NCBI GenBank assembly: GCA_944328445.1
Contig: CALVHO010000003.1
Span: 53,460-117,459 of the forward strand
Source: an uncultured Clostridia bacterium
Lineage (GTDB): Bacteria; Bacillota; Clostridia; Christensenellales; Borkfalkiaceae
Direction: 5' to 3'
DNA length: 64,000 nucleotides
Position numbers and translations under genes: made by a program
The notes under the pieces: model-generated
The model's database searches: none
What the model was told of the DNA's origin: nothing
What the model saw: the letters and a program-made list of their open reading frames with translations, nothing else
Shown here: positions 1 to 8,060 of the stretch, piece after piece
Layout: every line of letters starts with the position of its first letter
How positions within the stretch are numbered: position 1 is the stretch's first letter

Positions 1-607
1 TCTGTTTGTAGAACTGCGGGCTCTGCGCCAGGAACACCTGCTTGCCGAAGTAGTCGAGCTTAAAGATGTTCGCCCCGCCCTCGGCGCCCTGGGCGCAGAT
101 CTTGGGGGTGCGAATCTCGGTAAAGCCCTGCGAAAAGAGGTATTCGCGGAAGCCGCGGGCGATCCCCTCCTGGATCTTGAACACGGCGCGCTCTTTGGGG
201 TTGCGCAGCGTGACGGGGCGCAGGTTCAGGTCGAGGTCGATGGGGATGTTGTCGAGCTGTTTTTTGTTGATGACGAGGGGCATCGGCTCGGCGGGCGAAG
301 AGAGCACTTCGATGCCGTGGATCTGCATTTCGTAGCGGCCTTCGCGCGTTTCGTCCTTGACCACTTTGCCCGTGACCTTGACGGCGCAGCCCTCGGCGAC
401 GCTCTCGTCCATGCGGTAATCTGAAAAATCGGGCGAATACACGCACTGCACCGTCTCGCGGGCGGTGCGCAGGATGACGAAGGCAAAACCCGTCATCTCG
501 CGGATGCGGTGGATCATGCCCTTGATGCAGACGGTCTCCCCCACGTGCGCGGGGAAATCTTTGTAGCCGATGCAATCGGTGCGGTTTTGGCCGTTGATGG
601 TGTCCAT
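1..607 (-). CDS. aspS: Aspartyl-tRNA synthetase, archaeal/nondiscriminating type (partial, C-terminus beyond window)
   Basis: This class II synthetase charges tRNA with aspartate. About 202 codons are visible from the ATG at 607 and the gene runs off the left edge. The N-terminal ~100 residues form an OB-fold anticodon-binding domain (GMIHRIREMTGFAFVILR). A short linker leads to the catalytic core, where GAEGGANIFKLDYFG and FLAQSPQFYKQ match the archaeal-type AspS. The large bacterial insertion domain is absent from the visible part. By family knowledge, enzymes of this type can be nondiscriminating and also make Asp-tRNA(Asn), which GatCAB then amidates; this cannot be decided from the fragment. 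The gene has its own promoter and lies downstream of folA. Confidence 0.88.
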   Translation of the reverse strand, partial: MDTINGQNRTDCIGYKDFPAHVGETVCIKGMIHRIREMTGFAFVILRTARETVQCVYSPDFSDYRMDESVAEGCAVKVTGKVVKDETREGRYEMQIHGIEVLSSPAEPMPLVINKKQLDNIPIDLDLNLRPVTLRNPKERAVFKIQEGIARGFREYLFSQGFTEIRTPKICAQGAEGGANIFKLDYFGKQVFLAQSPQFYKQ

Positions 608-640
608 TGTTTGGTCCTCACAAAATTTTGTCCGTGTATT

Positions 641-669
641 ATTGTATCGGTTTGCGCGCCAAAAGGCAA
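641..669 (-). promoter_or_regulatory. Promoter of aspS
   Basis: On the minus strand TTGCCT (664-669) and TACAAT (641-646) are separated by 17 bp and lie about 35 bp before the aspS start codon. Confidence 0.6.
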
Positions 670-778
670 GCAAAACGCGGGCACGCGGCGCGCCCGCGCG
701 AAAAGTTTCCGCATGAACAAACGGCGCGGCACCGCCCGCGCGGGCAGGCGCAAAAGAGCGGAAGGCGCACACGCCCGC

Positions 779-1285
779 CTATACGGGCAGCGGCAGCGGG
801 GCGGCGTTTTCGTACTCGCAGAAGCGCACGAAGATGCCGTTGGTCTCCACGGGCTCGCTTTCCGAACGGCAAGACCAGTTCGGCAGCGCGTCGAGGTCCT
901 CGAAAAACACTTCTGCATGGCCGCAGGCGTCCGCCTTGGTCACGACGGCGCCGCTGCAATAGGGCAGCAGCGTCCTGTACAGCATCGCGCCGCCGATGAC
1001 GAACACGTCGTCCGCGGGGTAGCGGGCGATCAGCGCGAACAGCTCTTGCAGCGAATCGGCCACGATGCAGCCCTCGCGCGGCCCGCCGCCCGGCCACAGC
1101 ACGATGTTGGTGCGGTTTTTGAGCGGCTGTCCGCCGGGAAAGGAGAGCAGCGTGTTGCTGCCCATGACGACGACTTTGCCAGCCGTCCTCTCGCGGAAGT
1201 GCTTCATGTCCGCGGGGAGGCGGAACAAGAGGTCGTTCTTTTTGCCGATGCCCCATTGGTTGTCCACGACGACGATGGCGCGCAT
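779..1285 (-). CDS. folA: Dihydrofolate reductase
   Basis: Dihydrofolate reductase regenerates tetrahydrofolate with NADPH, consuming the dihydrofolate made by thymidylate synthase, whose gene lies directly upstream in transcription order. The 168-residue length is typical. Visible landmarks are the N-terminal strand and Met20-type loop (VVVDNQWGIGKKNDLLF), the active-site acidic residue in LPADMKHF, the NADPH-binding segment VVMGSNTLLSFPGG, and VFVIGGAMLY near the C-terminal half. The usual GRKTFES segment is replaced by GSNTLLSF, an unremarkable divergence. An AGGAGAAA ribosome site precedes the ATG. The gene follows thyA by 57 bp and is probably co-transcribed with it. Confidence 0.93.
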   Translation of the reverse strand: MRAIVVVDNQWGIGKKNDLLFRLPADMKHFRERTAGKVVVMGSNTLLSFPGGQPLKNRTNIVLWPGGGPREGCIVADSLQELFALIARYPADDVFVIGGAMLYRTLLPYCSGAVVTKADACGHAEVFFEDLDALPNWSCRSESEPVETNGIFVRFCEYENAAPLPLPV

Positions 1286-1308
1286 GCTTTTCTCCTTTTT
1301 GCCCGAAG

Positions 1309-1326
1309 TATGTGTGGCATAGTACT
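1309..1326. repeat. Copy 1 of the GCATAGTACT motif
   Basis: GCATAGTACT at 1317-1326 is followed by ATG, giving the 12-bp palindrome CATAGTACTATG. It lies between thyA and folA, about 30 bp upstream of the folA start. The 10-mer recurs at three other sites in the window. Confidence 0.5.
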
Positions 1327-1342
1327 ATGAAAACACCGAAAA

Positions 1343-2173
1343 TCAGATCGCTACGGGGATCTTATCGGTAAATTCGCTGTAACGGTAGTTTTCCAGCGCA
1401 AAGCTGTCCTTGGTGAAGGCGTAAAAATCTTTCACGCTTTCGTCCACCAGAAGGCGGGGCGCGGGGTAGCGCGGGTTTTGGATGAGCTTTTCCACGATGG
1501 GCACGTGGCGGTCATAGATGTGCGCGTCGGCCACGACGTGCACGAGCTCCCCCGCTTCCAGCCCCGCGGCGCGGGCAAACATCATCAGCAGGACGCTGTA
1601 TTGCACGACGTTCCAGTTGGACGCGGCCAGCATGTCCTGGCTGCGCTGGTTCAGGATGCCGTTCAGGGTATTGCCCGTGACGTTGAAGGTCATGGAATAG
1701 GCGCAGGGGTACAGGTGCATGTCTTTGAGGTCGGCCACGTTGTACATGTGCGCGATGATGCGGCGGCTGGCGGGGTTGTTTTTGAGGTCGTAGAGCACCT
1801 TGTCCACCTGGTCGAACTCCCCTTCCGCAAAGCGGTATTTGATGCCGAGCTGGTAGCCGTACGCCTTTCCGATGGAGCCGCTCCCGTCCGCCCAGCTGTC
1901 CCAGATGTGGGAGGAAAGGTCGCGGATGTTGTTGCTCTTTTTCTGCCAGATCCACAAGATCTCGTCGATGGCGGACTTCAAATACGTCCTGCGCACGGTG
2001 AGGATGGGGAACTCCTCGCGCAGGTCGTAGCGGGTGACCTGCCCGAATTTTTTGATGGTGTGCGCGGGCGTGCCGTCCGCCCAGCGCGGGCGCACCTCGC
2101 GGTCGGTATCCCAGGTGCCGTTTTCGAGAATGTCCTTGCAGTTTGCCACAAAGAGCTCGTCTGCCCTGCTCAT
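1343..2173 (-). CDS. thyA: Thymidylate synthase
   Basis: ThyA methylates dUMP to dTMP using methylenetetrahydrofolate and yields dihydrofolate, the substrate of the adjacent folA product. The 276-residue protein has the phosphate-binding and folate-side segments (FGQVTRYDLREEFPILTVRR, IDEILWIWQKKSN), the catalytic cysteine at about residue 157 in HLYPCAYSMTF, and the conserved RSQDM motif at about 177. The sequence after RSQDM (LAASNWNVVQYS) differs from the Escherichia coli form but fits a clade known in Clostridia. It ends with the usual C-terminal hydrophobic residues. An AGGAGGG ribosome site lies just before the ATG. It follows glpK by 71 bp. Confidence 0.95.
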   Translation of the reverse strand: MSRADELFVANCKDILENGTWDTDREVRPRWADGTPAHTIKKFGQVTRYDLREEFPILTVRRTYLKSAIDEILWIWQKKSNNIRDLSSHIWDSWADGSGSIGKAYGYQLGIKYRFAEGEFDQVDKVLYDLKNNPASRRIIAHMYNVADLKDMHLYPCAYSMTFNVTGNTLNGILNQRSQDMLAASNWNVVQYSVLLMMFARAAGLEAGELVHVVADAHIYDRHVPIVEKLIQNPRYPAPRLLVDESVKDFYAFTKDSFALENYRYSEFTDKIPVAI

Positions 2174-2244
2174 GCTTGCCCTCCTACGTATTCGTTTGCG
2201 ATGAAGCGTGCCCCGCGGGACGCGCCCGCGCGTTCACGGTAAAT

Positions 2245-3726
2245 TTAACGGCGCAGGACGCGGTCCAGCGCACCTTCCCAGGCGGAAAGTTTTTCGGCCC
2301 TGGCGGCGCTGTCCGCCTGCGGCACGAAGACGGCAGGCGGGCCGCAGGACGCGGCGACGGCGTCGGCATCGGCGTAAAAGCCGCAGGAGAGCCCCGCCAA
2401 AAGCGCGGCGCCGAAGGCCGTCGTCTCGACGACGGCGGGCCGCTCGATGGGCACGCCGAGCATATCGGCCTGGAACTGCATCAAAAACCCGTTCGCGCTG
2501 GCGCCGCCGTCCGCGCGCAGGCGGGAGATCTCGGCGCGCAGGTCCTGCTCCATCGCATGCACGACGTCAAAGGTCTGTAACGCGATGGATTCGAGGGCGG
2601 CACGCACGATGTGCGCGCGGCCCGTGCCGCGGGTGATGCCGTAGATCATGCCGCGGCAGGCGGAGTCCCAATACGGCGCGCCAAGGCCCACGAAGGCGGG
2701 CACGAAGAGCACACCGCCCGTATCGGGCACCGAACGGGCGAGCTCTTCGCTTTCGGCCGAGGAAGCGATCAGCCCCAGCCCGTCGCGCAGCCATTGGATG
2801 GCCGCGCCCGCCACGAAGACGCTGCCTTCGAGCACGAAATCCGGCCGCGCGCCGAGGCCCGCGGCGAGCGTGGTCACCAGCCCGTTTTGCGAGCGCACCG
2901 CGCGGCGGCCCGTGTTCATGAGCAGAAAACAGCCCGTGCCGTAGGTGTTTTTGACGTCCCCCTCCCGCACGCAGCGCTGGCCGAACAGGGCGCCCTGCTG
3001 GTCCCCCACGGCCGCGCGGACGGGGATGGCTGCACCCGTCAGCTTGGCGGACGTGACCCCGTAGTCGGCGCCCGAGGGGCGCACTTCGGGCAGCATCTGC
3101 CGCGGCACGCCGAACAGCCTGCAAAGCTCCTCGTCCCATTCCAGCGTGTGGATGTTGAAGAGCATGGTGCGCGAGGCGTTGGTATAGTCGGTGGCGTGAA
3201 CGCGGCCCTCGGTCAAGACCCAGACGAGGTAGCAGTCCACCGTGCCGAAGAGGAGTTCCCCCTTTTCGGCGCGGCGGCGCGCGAAGGGCACGTTGTCTAA
3301 GATCCAGCGGATCTTGGAGGCGGAAAAATAGGCGTCGACGTTGAGCCCCGTCTTTTGGTAGACGGCCTCCCCCTGCCCCGCCTTGACCGCGGCGCAGAAG
3401 TCCGCCGTGCGGCGGCATTGCCAGACGATGGCGTTGTACACGGGGCGGCCCGTGAACTTATCCCAGACCACGACGGTCTCGCGCTGGTTGGCGATGCCGA
3501 TGGCGGCGACGTCCTCCGGCCCCGCGCCCGCACGTTCGAGGGCGGCGAAAAAGGAATGCAGCTGCGAGGATACGATCTCGCGGCAGTCGTGCTCCACCCA
3601 GCCGGGGCGCGGGTAGATCTGCGGAAATTCAAACTGCGCCGAGGCGGCGGGCCTGCCCGCGCCGTCGAACAAGACGGTGCGAGAGCTCGTCGTGCCCTGA
3701 TCAAAGGCGGCGATGTACTTTTTCAT
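2245..3726 (-). CDS. glpK: Glycerol kinase
   Basis: GlpK phosphorylates glycerol to sn-glycerol 3-phosphate with ATP in the cytoplasm. The 493-residue FGGY-family protein shows the N-terminal ATPase fold (AAFDQGTTSSRTVLFD), the glycerol-site region with NQRETVVVWDK, the second-domain motif TYGTGCFLLMNTG, and the C-terminal DGGASANGFLMQFQADML signature. The start MKKYIAAFDQG (3726) was preferred over an ATG 15 bp upstream because family proteins begin here. No glycerol facilitator or glycerol-3-phosphate dehydrogenase is adjacent. It probably shares a transcript with the SDR gene upstream and possibly with thyA downstream. Confidence 0.94.
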   Translation of the reverse strand: MKKYIAAFDQGTTSSRTVLFDGAGRPAASAQFEFPQIYPRPGWVEHDCREIVSSQLHSFFAALERAGAGPEDVAAIGIANQRETVVVWDKFTGRPVYNAIVWQCRRTADFCAAVKAGQGEAVYQKTGLNVDAYFSASKIRWILDNVPFARRRAEKGELLFGTVDCYLVWVLTEGRVHATDYTNASRTMLFNIHTLEWDEELCRLFGVPRQMLPEVRPSGADYGVTSAKLTGAAIPVRAAVGDQQGALFGQRCVREGDVKNTYGTGCFLLMNTGRRAVRSQNGLVTTLAAGLGARPDFVLEGSVFVAGAAIQWLRDGLGLIASSAESEELARSVPDTGGVLFVPAFVGLGAPYWDSACRGMIYGITRGTGRAHIVRAALESIALQTFDVVHAMEQDLRAEISRLRADGGASANGFLMQFQADMLGVPIERPAVVETTAFGAALLAGLSCGFYADADAVAASCGPPAVFVPQADSAARAEKLSAWEGALDRVLRR

Positions 3727-3783
3727 GCTTTCCCCCTGCATGCGCTTTGCCCCCGCCGCGGCAAGGGCAACCGCTCCAAACGC

Positions 3784-4587
3784 TCAAAAGGCGTCCTTTT
3801 CCAGCTTTTTCCAACGGCGGGCGATGAAGACCATGCGCCAGCGGAGCGGCAAGAGGCGGGGCACCGTGGCGATGACGCGGTTCCAAAAACCGGGCGTATA
3901 GATGCGCTTGTTTTTGGCCACCGCGCGCAGGCTGCGCTCGGCCACGAAGGAGGCAGGCTTGGAGGAGAGCTTCCCCCACAGGCCCTGGCCCTCGATGTCG
4001 CGGATGATGTCCGGCCGCGTGGGGATGCCGCCGGGCTGCACCGTCGTCACCTTCACGCCCTGCCCTTTCAGCTCCACGCGCAGCGAGGAAAAAAAGCTCG
4101 CCAGCGCGCATTTGGTGGCGCTGTAAATGGCAAAATACGGCATGGGGTACACGCCCGAAATGCTGCCGACGGTGACGATCTCGGCCCGCTCCTCGCGGCG
4201 GGAGAGGAAAAAGCGCGTCAAAGAGAGCGTCGCCTCGACGTTGACGCGGCACTGGAACACGATCTTCTCCTCGGTGTATTTTTCAAAGGCCTTCTGGATG
4301 TCGACGCCCGCCACGTTGCACAGGCGGGAAAAGGTGTAGCCCTTTCCCTCGATGTAGGCGTACAGCTCCGCGCGGGAGCGCTCGTCGGTGAGCTGGCAGG
4401 GATAGCAGTCGACGTCGATGCCGGGGAAGGCGGCCAGGACCTCCTCTTTGAGGGCGGAGAGCCGTTCGGCACTGCGCGCCGTCAAAAAGAGGTTGCCGCG
4501 CGCCGCGCACGCAAAGACGAAAGCGCGCCCGACGCCGCCCGTGGCGCCGCTGATGAGTGTGTAGCCGCCCGTGTTCGTTGCTTCCAT
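3784..4587 (-). CDS. Short-chain dehydrogenase/reductase (SDR)
   Basis: A 267-residue classical SDR that should use NAD(P)H for a carbonyl/alcohol redox reaction; the substrate cannot be told from the sequence. The dinucleotide motif TLISGATGGVGRAF is at the N-terminus, CNVAGVD replaces the common NNAG strand, and the catalytic serine and YxxxK are in VGSISGVYPMPYFAIYSATKCAL. The C-terminal part (KRIYTPGFWNRVIATVPRLLP) resembles SDRs of the DltE/YqjQ type. The ATG at 4587 lies just after a clear promoter. Reading continues open far upstream, but that region lacks family similarity. Confidence 0.85.
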   Translation of the reverse strand: MEATNTGGYTLISGATGGVGRAFVFACAARGNLFLTARSAERLSALKEEVLAAFPGIDVDCYPCQLTDERSRAELYAYIEGKGYTFSRLCNVAGVDIQKAFEKYTEEKIVFQCRVNVEATLSLTRFFLSRREERAEIVTVGSISGVYPMPYFAIYSATKCALASFFSSLRVELKGQGVKVTTVQPGGIPTRPDIIRDIEGQGLWGKLSSKPASFVAERSLRAVAKNKRIYTPGFWNRVIATVPRLLPLRWRMVFIARRWKKLEKDAF

Positions 4588-4596
4588 AACAGAGCC

Positions 4597-4625
4597 ATTG
4601 TACCACAAAACGCGCGCGATGTAAA
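4597..4625 (-). promoter_or_regulatory. Promoter of the SDR-glpK unit
   Basis: TTTACA (4620-4625) and TACAAT (4597-4602), spacer 17 bp, are 10 bp upstream of the SDR start codon. Confidence 0.6.
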
Positions 4626-4685
4626 GCGTGAACGGGCAAAATATCGGCCGCGGTGCGGGCGGAGGGGCGCGCAAGGCGCGGGCAG

Positions 4686-4723
4686 GAAAAGCGGCCGCCG
4701 CGGGATACACCCGCGGCGGCCGC
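4686..4723 (-). terminator. Terminator after zinc-ribbon membrane gene
   Basis: A 14-bp perfect GC stem (GCGGCCGCCGCGGG and its complement, 4691-4723) is followed on the minus strand by TTTTCC, 13 bp past the stop codon of the gene at 4736. Confidence 0.7.
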
Positions 4724-4735
4724 GCAGCGTTGCTT

Positions 4736-6181
4736 TTATCGGTTTTCCCCGCCGCCCGAAGGCTCACCGGACGCGGGCTCCTGCGGAGGGACGGCCTGCC
4801 CTTTTTTGCGCAGGGCGCAGATACAGCCGACGGCCGCGGCCAATGTAAGCAGCGAAAGGACGAGGGCGCCGACGGCGGAAGAGCCGAGGCTGTACACGCC
4901 CGATACCGCATCGCAGATGCGCACGCCGAACACGAGATAGGCCAGCGAAGCGGCCGCAGCCAAACAGCCGAGGACGCAGGCCCCCGCCGCGCGCACAAGG
5001 CTGTGACCGCGGACGATGCCCGCCGCAAACACGTACAGGGCCGCGGCGGCCAGCACCATGAGCAGCGTATACAGCCCGAAGGCGACGGCCGTATCGGGCA
5101 AAAATTCCAAAAGCGCGTCGCAAGCGTTCCCCGAGGGAAGCGACCCGATCGCGGCGAGCACCCCGAAAAAGAGCAGCGGCGCCGCCACCCCGACGGAAGA
5201 CTCCAACGGGCGGTACGGGTCGCTTTCGCGGACCAGCGCCGAAGGAAGGACGCAGAGCAGCACGCACGCCAGCGCCGCCCCGGCGCCGTACACGGCGTAG
5301 CGCAGCGCCGACGCCGCAGCCGCCCGCGGATCCGCCAGCACGTGCAGGACGGCCGCCACGCCCAGCGCCGACGCCACGATGGCGATCGCCGCCACGGGCG
5401 CCGCCCCGAGCGACAGGCCGGCCCTTGCCCCGTCCGTTGAAATTTCAAAGGTGTACAAGCTCTTCAAAAAGAGCACGAGCGCCAGGGAAACGACGGCGGG
5501 CGCGATCACGTATTTGCTCATGCGCACCTCGCGCCCTTTTTTCATCGCCGAGACGAAGGCCACGGTCCCCGCGACGAAAAAGCCGCAGCACACGCACAGG
5601 ACGGCCGCCGCGGCGGCGGCCGAAAGCCCCGCCGCAACGTAGAGGGCGATCTCCAATTCCTCATAATAATCGGCACCCGAAACGTCAAGCGCCGTCAACG
5701 CGGCCTTGACCTCGGTAAACAGGTCGGTGAAAAAATAGAAGGTATCGGACGGCCCGCCCTGCACCCGCGACGCGCCCGCTTCCGCCGTGAACGTGAACGA
5801 GACGAAGAACGCGCAGATGAACAGCGCACACAGCGCGACGTACAACACGGCCTGCCGCACCACGGCCATGACCTGCACCGCGCCCGCGGGAAACAGGGCC
5901 CGCCTGTCCGCACCGCCTTTCCGCGCGGACGTGGCGGCGCCTTGCGGCGGCTCGCCCGCGGCGGCACACGCGGGGCATGCGGCGCCTTCGTACGCCTGCC
6001 CGCAGCGGGGGCAGACCTTTTTTCCGTCCGTCCTGGCGCCGCAATAGGTGCAGAATACGGCGTCCGCATCGATCTCGCGCCCGCAGCCCGGGCACGGCAT
6101 TTTTCCGTCCACGCGCACGCCGCAGCGCGGGCAAAAGCGCGCGTCCTCCGCGAGCGGGGCGCCGCATGCAGGACAGTTCAT
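4736..6181 (-). CDS. Zinc-ribbon multi-pass membrane protein, function unknown
   Basis: I do not recognise a characterised family. The first ~75 residues hold three zinc-ribbon-like CxxC pairs (CPACG..CPRCG, CPGCG..CTYCG, CPRCG..CPAC) that should bind zinc. The remaining ~400 residues contain about nine to ten hydrophobic alanine-rich segments, the first near residue 110. A short charged loop, AMKKGREVRMSK, lies between membrane segments. The C-terminus is hydrophilic. This double-zinc-ribbon plus membrane layout is common in Clostridia without a known role. It has its own TTGACA promoter and terminator and is therefore a single-gene unit. Confidence 0.75.
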   Translation of the reverse strand: MNCPACGAPLAEDARFCPRCGVRVDGKMPCPGCGREIDADAVFCTYCGARTDGKKVCPRCGQAYEGAACPACAAAGEPPQGAATSARKGGADRRALFPAGAVQVMAVVRQAVLYVALCALFICAFFVSFTFTAEAGASRVQGGPSDTFYFFTDLFTEVKAALTALDVSGADYYEELEIALYVAAGLSAAAAAAVLCVCCGFFVAGTVAFVSAMKKGREVRMSKYVIAPAVVSLALVLFLKSLYTFEISTDGARAGLSLGAAPVAAIAIVASALGVAAVLHVLADPRAAAASALRYAVYGAGAALACVLLCVLPSALVRESDPYRPLESSVGVAAPLLFFGVLAAIGSLPSGNACDALLEFLPDTAVAFGLYTLLMVLAAAALYVFAAGIVRGHSLVRAAGACVLGCLAAAASLAYLVFGVRICDAVSGVYSLGSSAVGALVLSLLTLAAAVGCICALRKKGQAVPPQEPASGEPSGGGENR

Positions 6182-6223
6182 ATCCTCTCTCCTCCCGACG
6201 TAAAAAATACGAAGTAGGTCTAT

Positions 6224-6252
6224 ATTGTATCACCGCCGCACCTTCGTGTCAA
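6224..6252 (-). promoter_or_regulatory. Promoter of zinc-ribbon membrane gene
   Basis: TTGACA (6247-6252) and TACAAT (6224-6229) with a 17-bp spacer, reading leftwards. Confidence 0.7.
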
Positions 6253-6331
6253 TAAAAAACACAAAAAACGGCGAAGGGGCGGACGGCAAAACAAATTCCC
6301 CCGCGCGGGAACGGGCGGGCAAGGCAAGCGC

Positions 6332-6360
6332 TTGACAAACGCGGGCGGGCGCGCTATAAT
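6332..6360 (+). promoter_or_regulatory. Consensus promoter of pdxK
   Basis: TTGACA (6332-6337), 17-bp spacer, TATAAT (6355-6360): a perfect vegetative promoter, followed by AGGAGG at 6381. Confidence 0.85.
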
Positions 6361-6393
6361 CTTGTGAATATCTCTGTGAAAGGAGGAAGAGCC

Positions 6394-7239
6394 ATGCGCG
6401 TTCTTGCCATCAACGATATCTCCTGCGTGGGGAAATGCTCGCTGACCGTCGCCCTGCCCATCATATCGGCTTCGGGCGTGACATGCGACATCCTGCCCAC
6501 TGCCATCCTCTCCACCCACACGGGCGGCTTTACGGGCTACACCTTCCGCGACCTCAGCGAGGACATCCCCGCCATTTTGGAGCATTGGAAGAGCCTCGGG
6601 CTCAAATACGACATCATCATCAGCGGCTACCTCGGCAGCATCGAGCAGGTCGACATGGTGCGCGCCATCCGCCGCGACTTCCTCAAAGAGGGCGGGCTGA
6701 TGATCGTCGACCCCGTGATGGGCGACAACGGCAAACTGTACGTTCACTTTGACGCCGCCTTCGTGGAAAAGATGAAAGAACTTTGCCGCGACGCGGACGT
6801 CATCGTGCCCAACGTGACCGAGGCCCGCGCGCTGTGCGGGCATGACCTCTCCGCCGCGGACGGCGACTGCCCTGCCCTGCTGCGCGAGCTCGGCGCCCTC
6901 TGCCCCCGCCCCTCGGTGACGGGCTGCGACGAGCGCGAAGGCGACAAGACGATGTGCGCCGTCTACTACACCCGCAAGGACGGCACGACCGCGCGCTTTG
7001 CCACCGAAAAGATCGAAGGATCCTTCCACGGCGCGGGCGACGTGTACGCGAGCGCGCTCGTCGGGTGCCTGGCGCGCGGCGTCGGCATGGACGACGCGGT
7101 GCGCATCGCCGCGACGTTCACGGCGGACTCCATCCGCCAGACCGCGCTCGACAAGACGGAAGCGCGCTACGGGCTCAACTCCGAGAGCCGGATGTACGCC
7201 TATTTGCAGGCGCTGGACAAGGCCGCCCAAAAGGCGTGA
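6394..7239 (+). CDS. pdxK: Pyridoxamine/pyridoxal kinase
   Basis: This ribokinase-fold kinase phosphorylates the 5'-hydroxyl of pyridoxal, pyridoxamine and pyridoxine in B6 salvage. The 281-residue product begins MRVLAINDISCVGKCSL, typical of Clostridia PdxK. ILSTHTGGFTGYTF lines the B6 site, VDPVMGDNGKLY is the conserved phosphate-site strand, and SFHGAGDVYASAL is the anion-hole GAGD motif carrying the catalytic aspartate. The start at 6394 follows AGGAGGAAGAGCC; an upstream in-frame start at 6364 would lie in the leader. Monocistronic between a perfect promoter and a strong terminator. Confidence 0.92.
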   Translation: MRVLAINDISCVGKCSLTVALPIISASGVTCDILPTAILSTHTGGFTGYTFRDLSEDIPAILEHWKSLGLKYDIIISGYLGSIEQVDMVRAIRRDFLKEGGLMIVDPVMGDNGKLYVHFDAAFVEKMKELCRDADVIVPNVTEARALCGHDLSAADGDCPALLRELGALCPRPSVTGCDEREGDKTMCAVYYTRKDGTTARFATEKIEGSFHGAGDVYASALVGCLARGVGMDDAVRIAATFTADSIRQTALDKTEARYGLNSESRMYAYLQALDKAAQKA

Positions 7240-7270
7240 ACCGTCCCGCCGCAAAAACTTTACGACACGA

Positions 7271-7302
7271 GAGCGCAGGCCGCGGCCCGCGCTCTTTTTT
7301 TT
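7271..7302 (+). terminator. Terminator of pdxK
   Basis: GAGCGC pairs with GCGCTC around an additional GGCCGCGGCC-type core, followed by eight T residues, 31 bp after the pdxK stop. Confidence 0.75.
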
Positions 7303-7332
7303 GCGGCGGAAACACCAAGAACAAGAAACAGT

Positions 7333-7428
7333 CCCCTCCGGGGGTCCCCTCGGCAGAGCGTCGCTTCGCTCGCGCGAACAGCCGCCCGCAAGCGGGCGGC
7401 AGCTCGGTCCCGACGAAAGGGGCTACCA
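7333..7428. repeat. Hairpin-rich repeat unit 1 (truncated)
   Basis: First of three near-identical units in the 660-bp gap between pdxK and tRNA-Glu. It holds the nested hairpins CCCCTCCGGGG, GAGCG..CGCTC and GCCGCCCGCAAGCGGGCGGC, and ends GGGGCTACCA, which equals the tRNA-Glu 3' end in the opposite orientation. Its left boundary lacks the AGCCCCACGGGG end seen in units 2 and 3. The 168 bp between units 1 and 2 hold further short inverted repeats but no gene that I can support. Confidence 0.75.
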
Positions 7429-7596
7429 AAAAAGGCGCGAAATGTGCCCTTACCCTTGCACCTGTGCAAAACGAGCAGAAGGGTTGCAGGTCGTGCACTT
7501 TCAAATGCAAGGGCGAGGGAGTTTACCGAGGCGTAAATGACCGAAGCCCGCGACATGAAGAAAGGGCGCGAGATGCGCCCTTATCCTCGTTTTGAA

Positions 7597-7716
7597 AGCC
7601 CCACGGGGTATCTGCCGACACCCCCTCCGGGGGTCCCCTCGGCAGAGCGTCGCTTCGCTCGCGCGAACAGCCGCCCGCTTGCGGGCGGCAGCTCGGTCCC
7701 GACGAAAGGGGCTACC
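7597..7716. repeat. Hairpin-rich repeat unit 2 (complete)
   Basis: A complete 120-bp unit beginning AGCCCCACGGGG and ending GGGGCTACCA. It contains the long stem TCTGCCGA..TCGGCAGA around a CCCCCTCCGGGGG hairpin, then two further hairpins. It differs from unit 3 by only a few bases. Confidence 0.8.
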
Positions 7717-7746
7717 AAAAAAGGCGCACGCTCCGCCCTATCCGTT

Positions 7747-7866
7747 AGCCCCACGGGGTATCTGCCGACACCCCCTCCGGGGGTCCCCTCGGCAGAGCGT
7801 CGCTTCGCTCGCGCGAACAGCCGCCCGCAAGCGGGCGGCAGCTCGGTCCCGGCGAAAGAGGCTACC
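7747..7866. repeat. Hairpin-rich repeat unit 3, abutting the tRNA-Glu terminator
   Basis: A second complete 120-bp unit, 30 bp after unit 2. Its GGCTACC end forms the outer part of the 23-bp inverted repeat (7860-7909) that also includes the tRNA-Glu 3' end. Confidence 0.8.
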
Positions 7867-7909
7867 AAAAAAACAGACAGGCTTTTGCCTGTCTGTTTTT
7901 TTGGTAGCC
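7860..7909 (-). terminator. Terminator of tRNA-Glu, extended into a 23-bp perfect inverted repeat
   Basis: Arms 7860-7882 and 7887-7909 are perfectly complementary around a 4-nt loop. The inner part (ACAGACAGGC stem with an oligo-T run on the minus strand) is an ordinary terminator. The outer part pairs the tRNA 3' end GGCTACC with a copy in the neighbouring repeat. Confidence 0.75.
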
Positions 7910-7976
7910 CCACGGGGACTCGAACCCCGGTTTTCGCCGTGAGAGGGCGACGTCTTAACCGCTTGACCATGAGGCC
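7902..7976 (-). tRNA. tRNA-Glu (anticodon CTC)
   Basis: On the minus strand the 75-nt sequence folds as a cloverleaf: acceptor GGCCTCA with TGGGGCT, D arm in TGGTCAAGCGGTTAAGA, anticodon loop CTCTCAC flanked by CGCC and GGCG, T arm GGGGTTCGAGTCCCC, and an encoded CCA end. The CTC anticodon reads GAG. Confidence 0.92.
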
Positions 7977-8060
7977 ATATGTTTTTTAGCTTGGACATTA
8001 TACCATAAAAAGCGGGGCTTGGCAACTCATTTGCGCCGCTTTTTTACAAAATTTTGCAAC

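Noticed and set aside
60..575. 171-codon open frame overlapping aspS
   Set aside because: It is in another minus-strand frame of the real aspS gene, arginine/proline-rich and without similarity; the true frame starts at 607 and runs off the edge.
3784..5448. Fusion of the SDR gene with a 260-residue N-terminal extension
   Set aside because: The extension is an out-of-frame shadow of the zinc-ribbon gene; a promoter and a terminator separate the two genes.
7537..7989. Open frames with repeated PSAERRFARANSRP peptide
   Set aside because: The peptide repetition only reflects the DNA repeat units, which are readable in several frames on both strands; the frames also run into tRNA-Glu.
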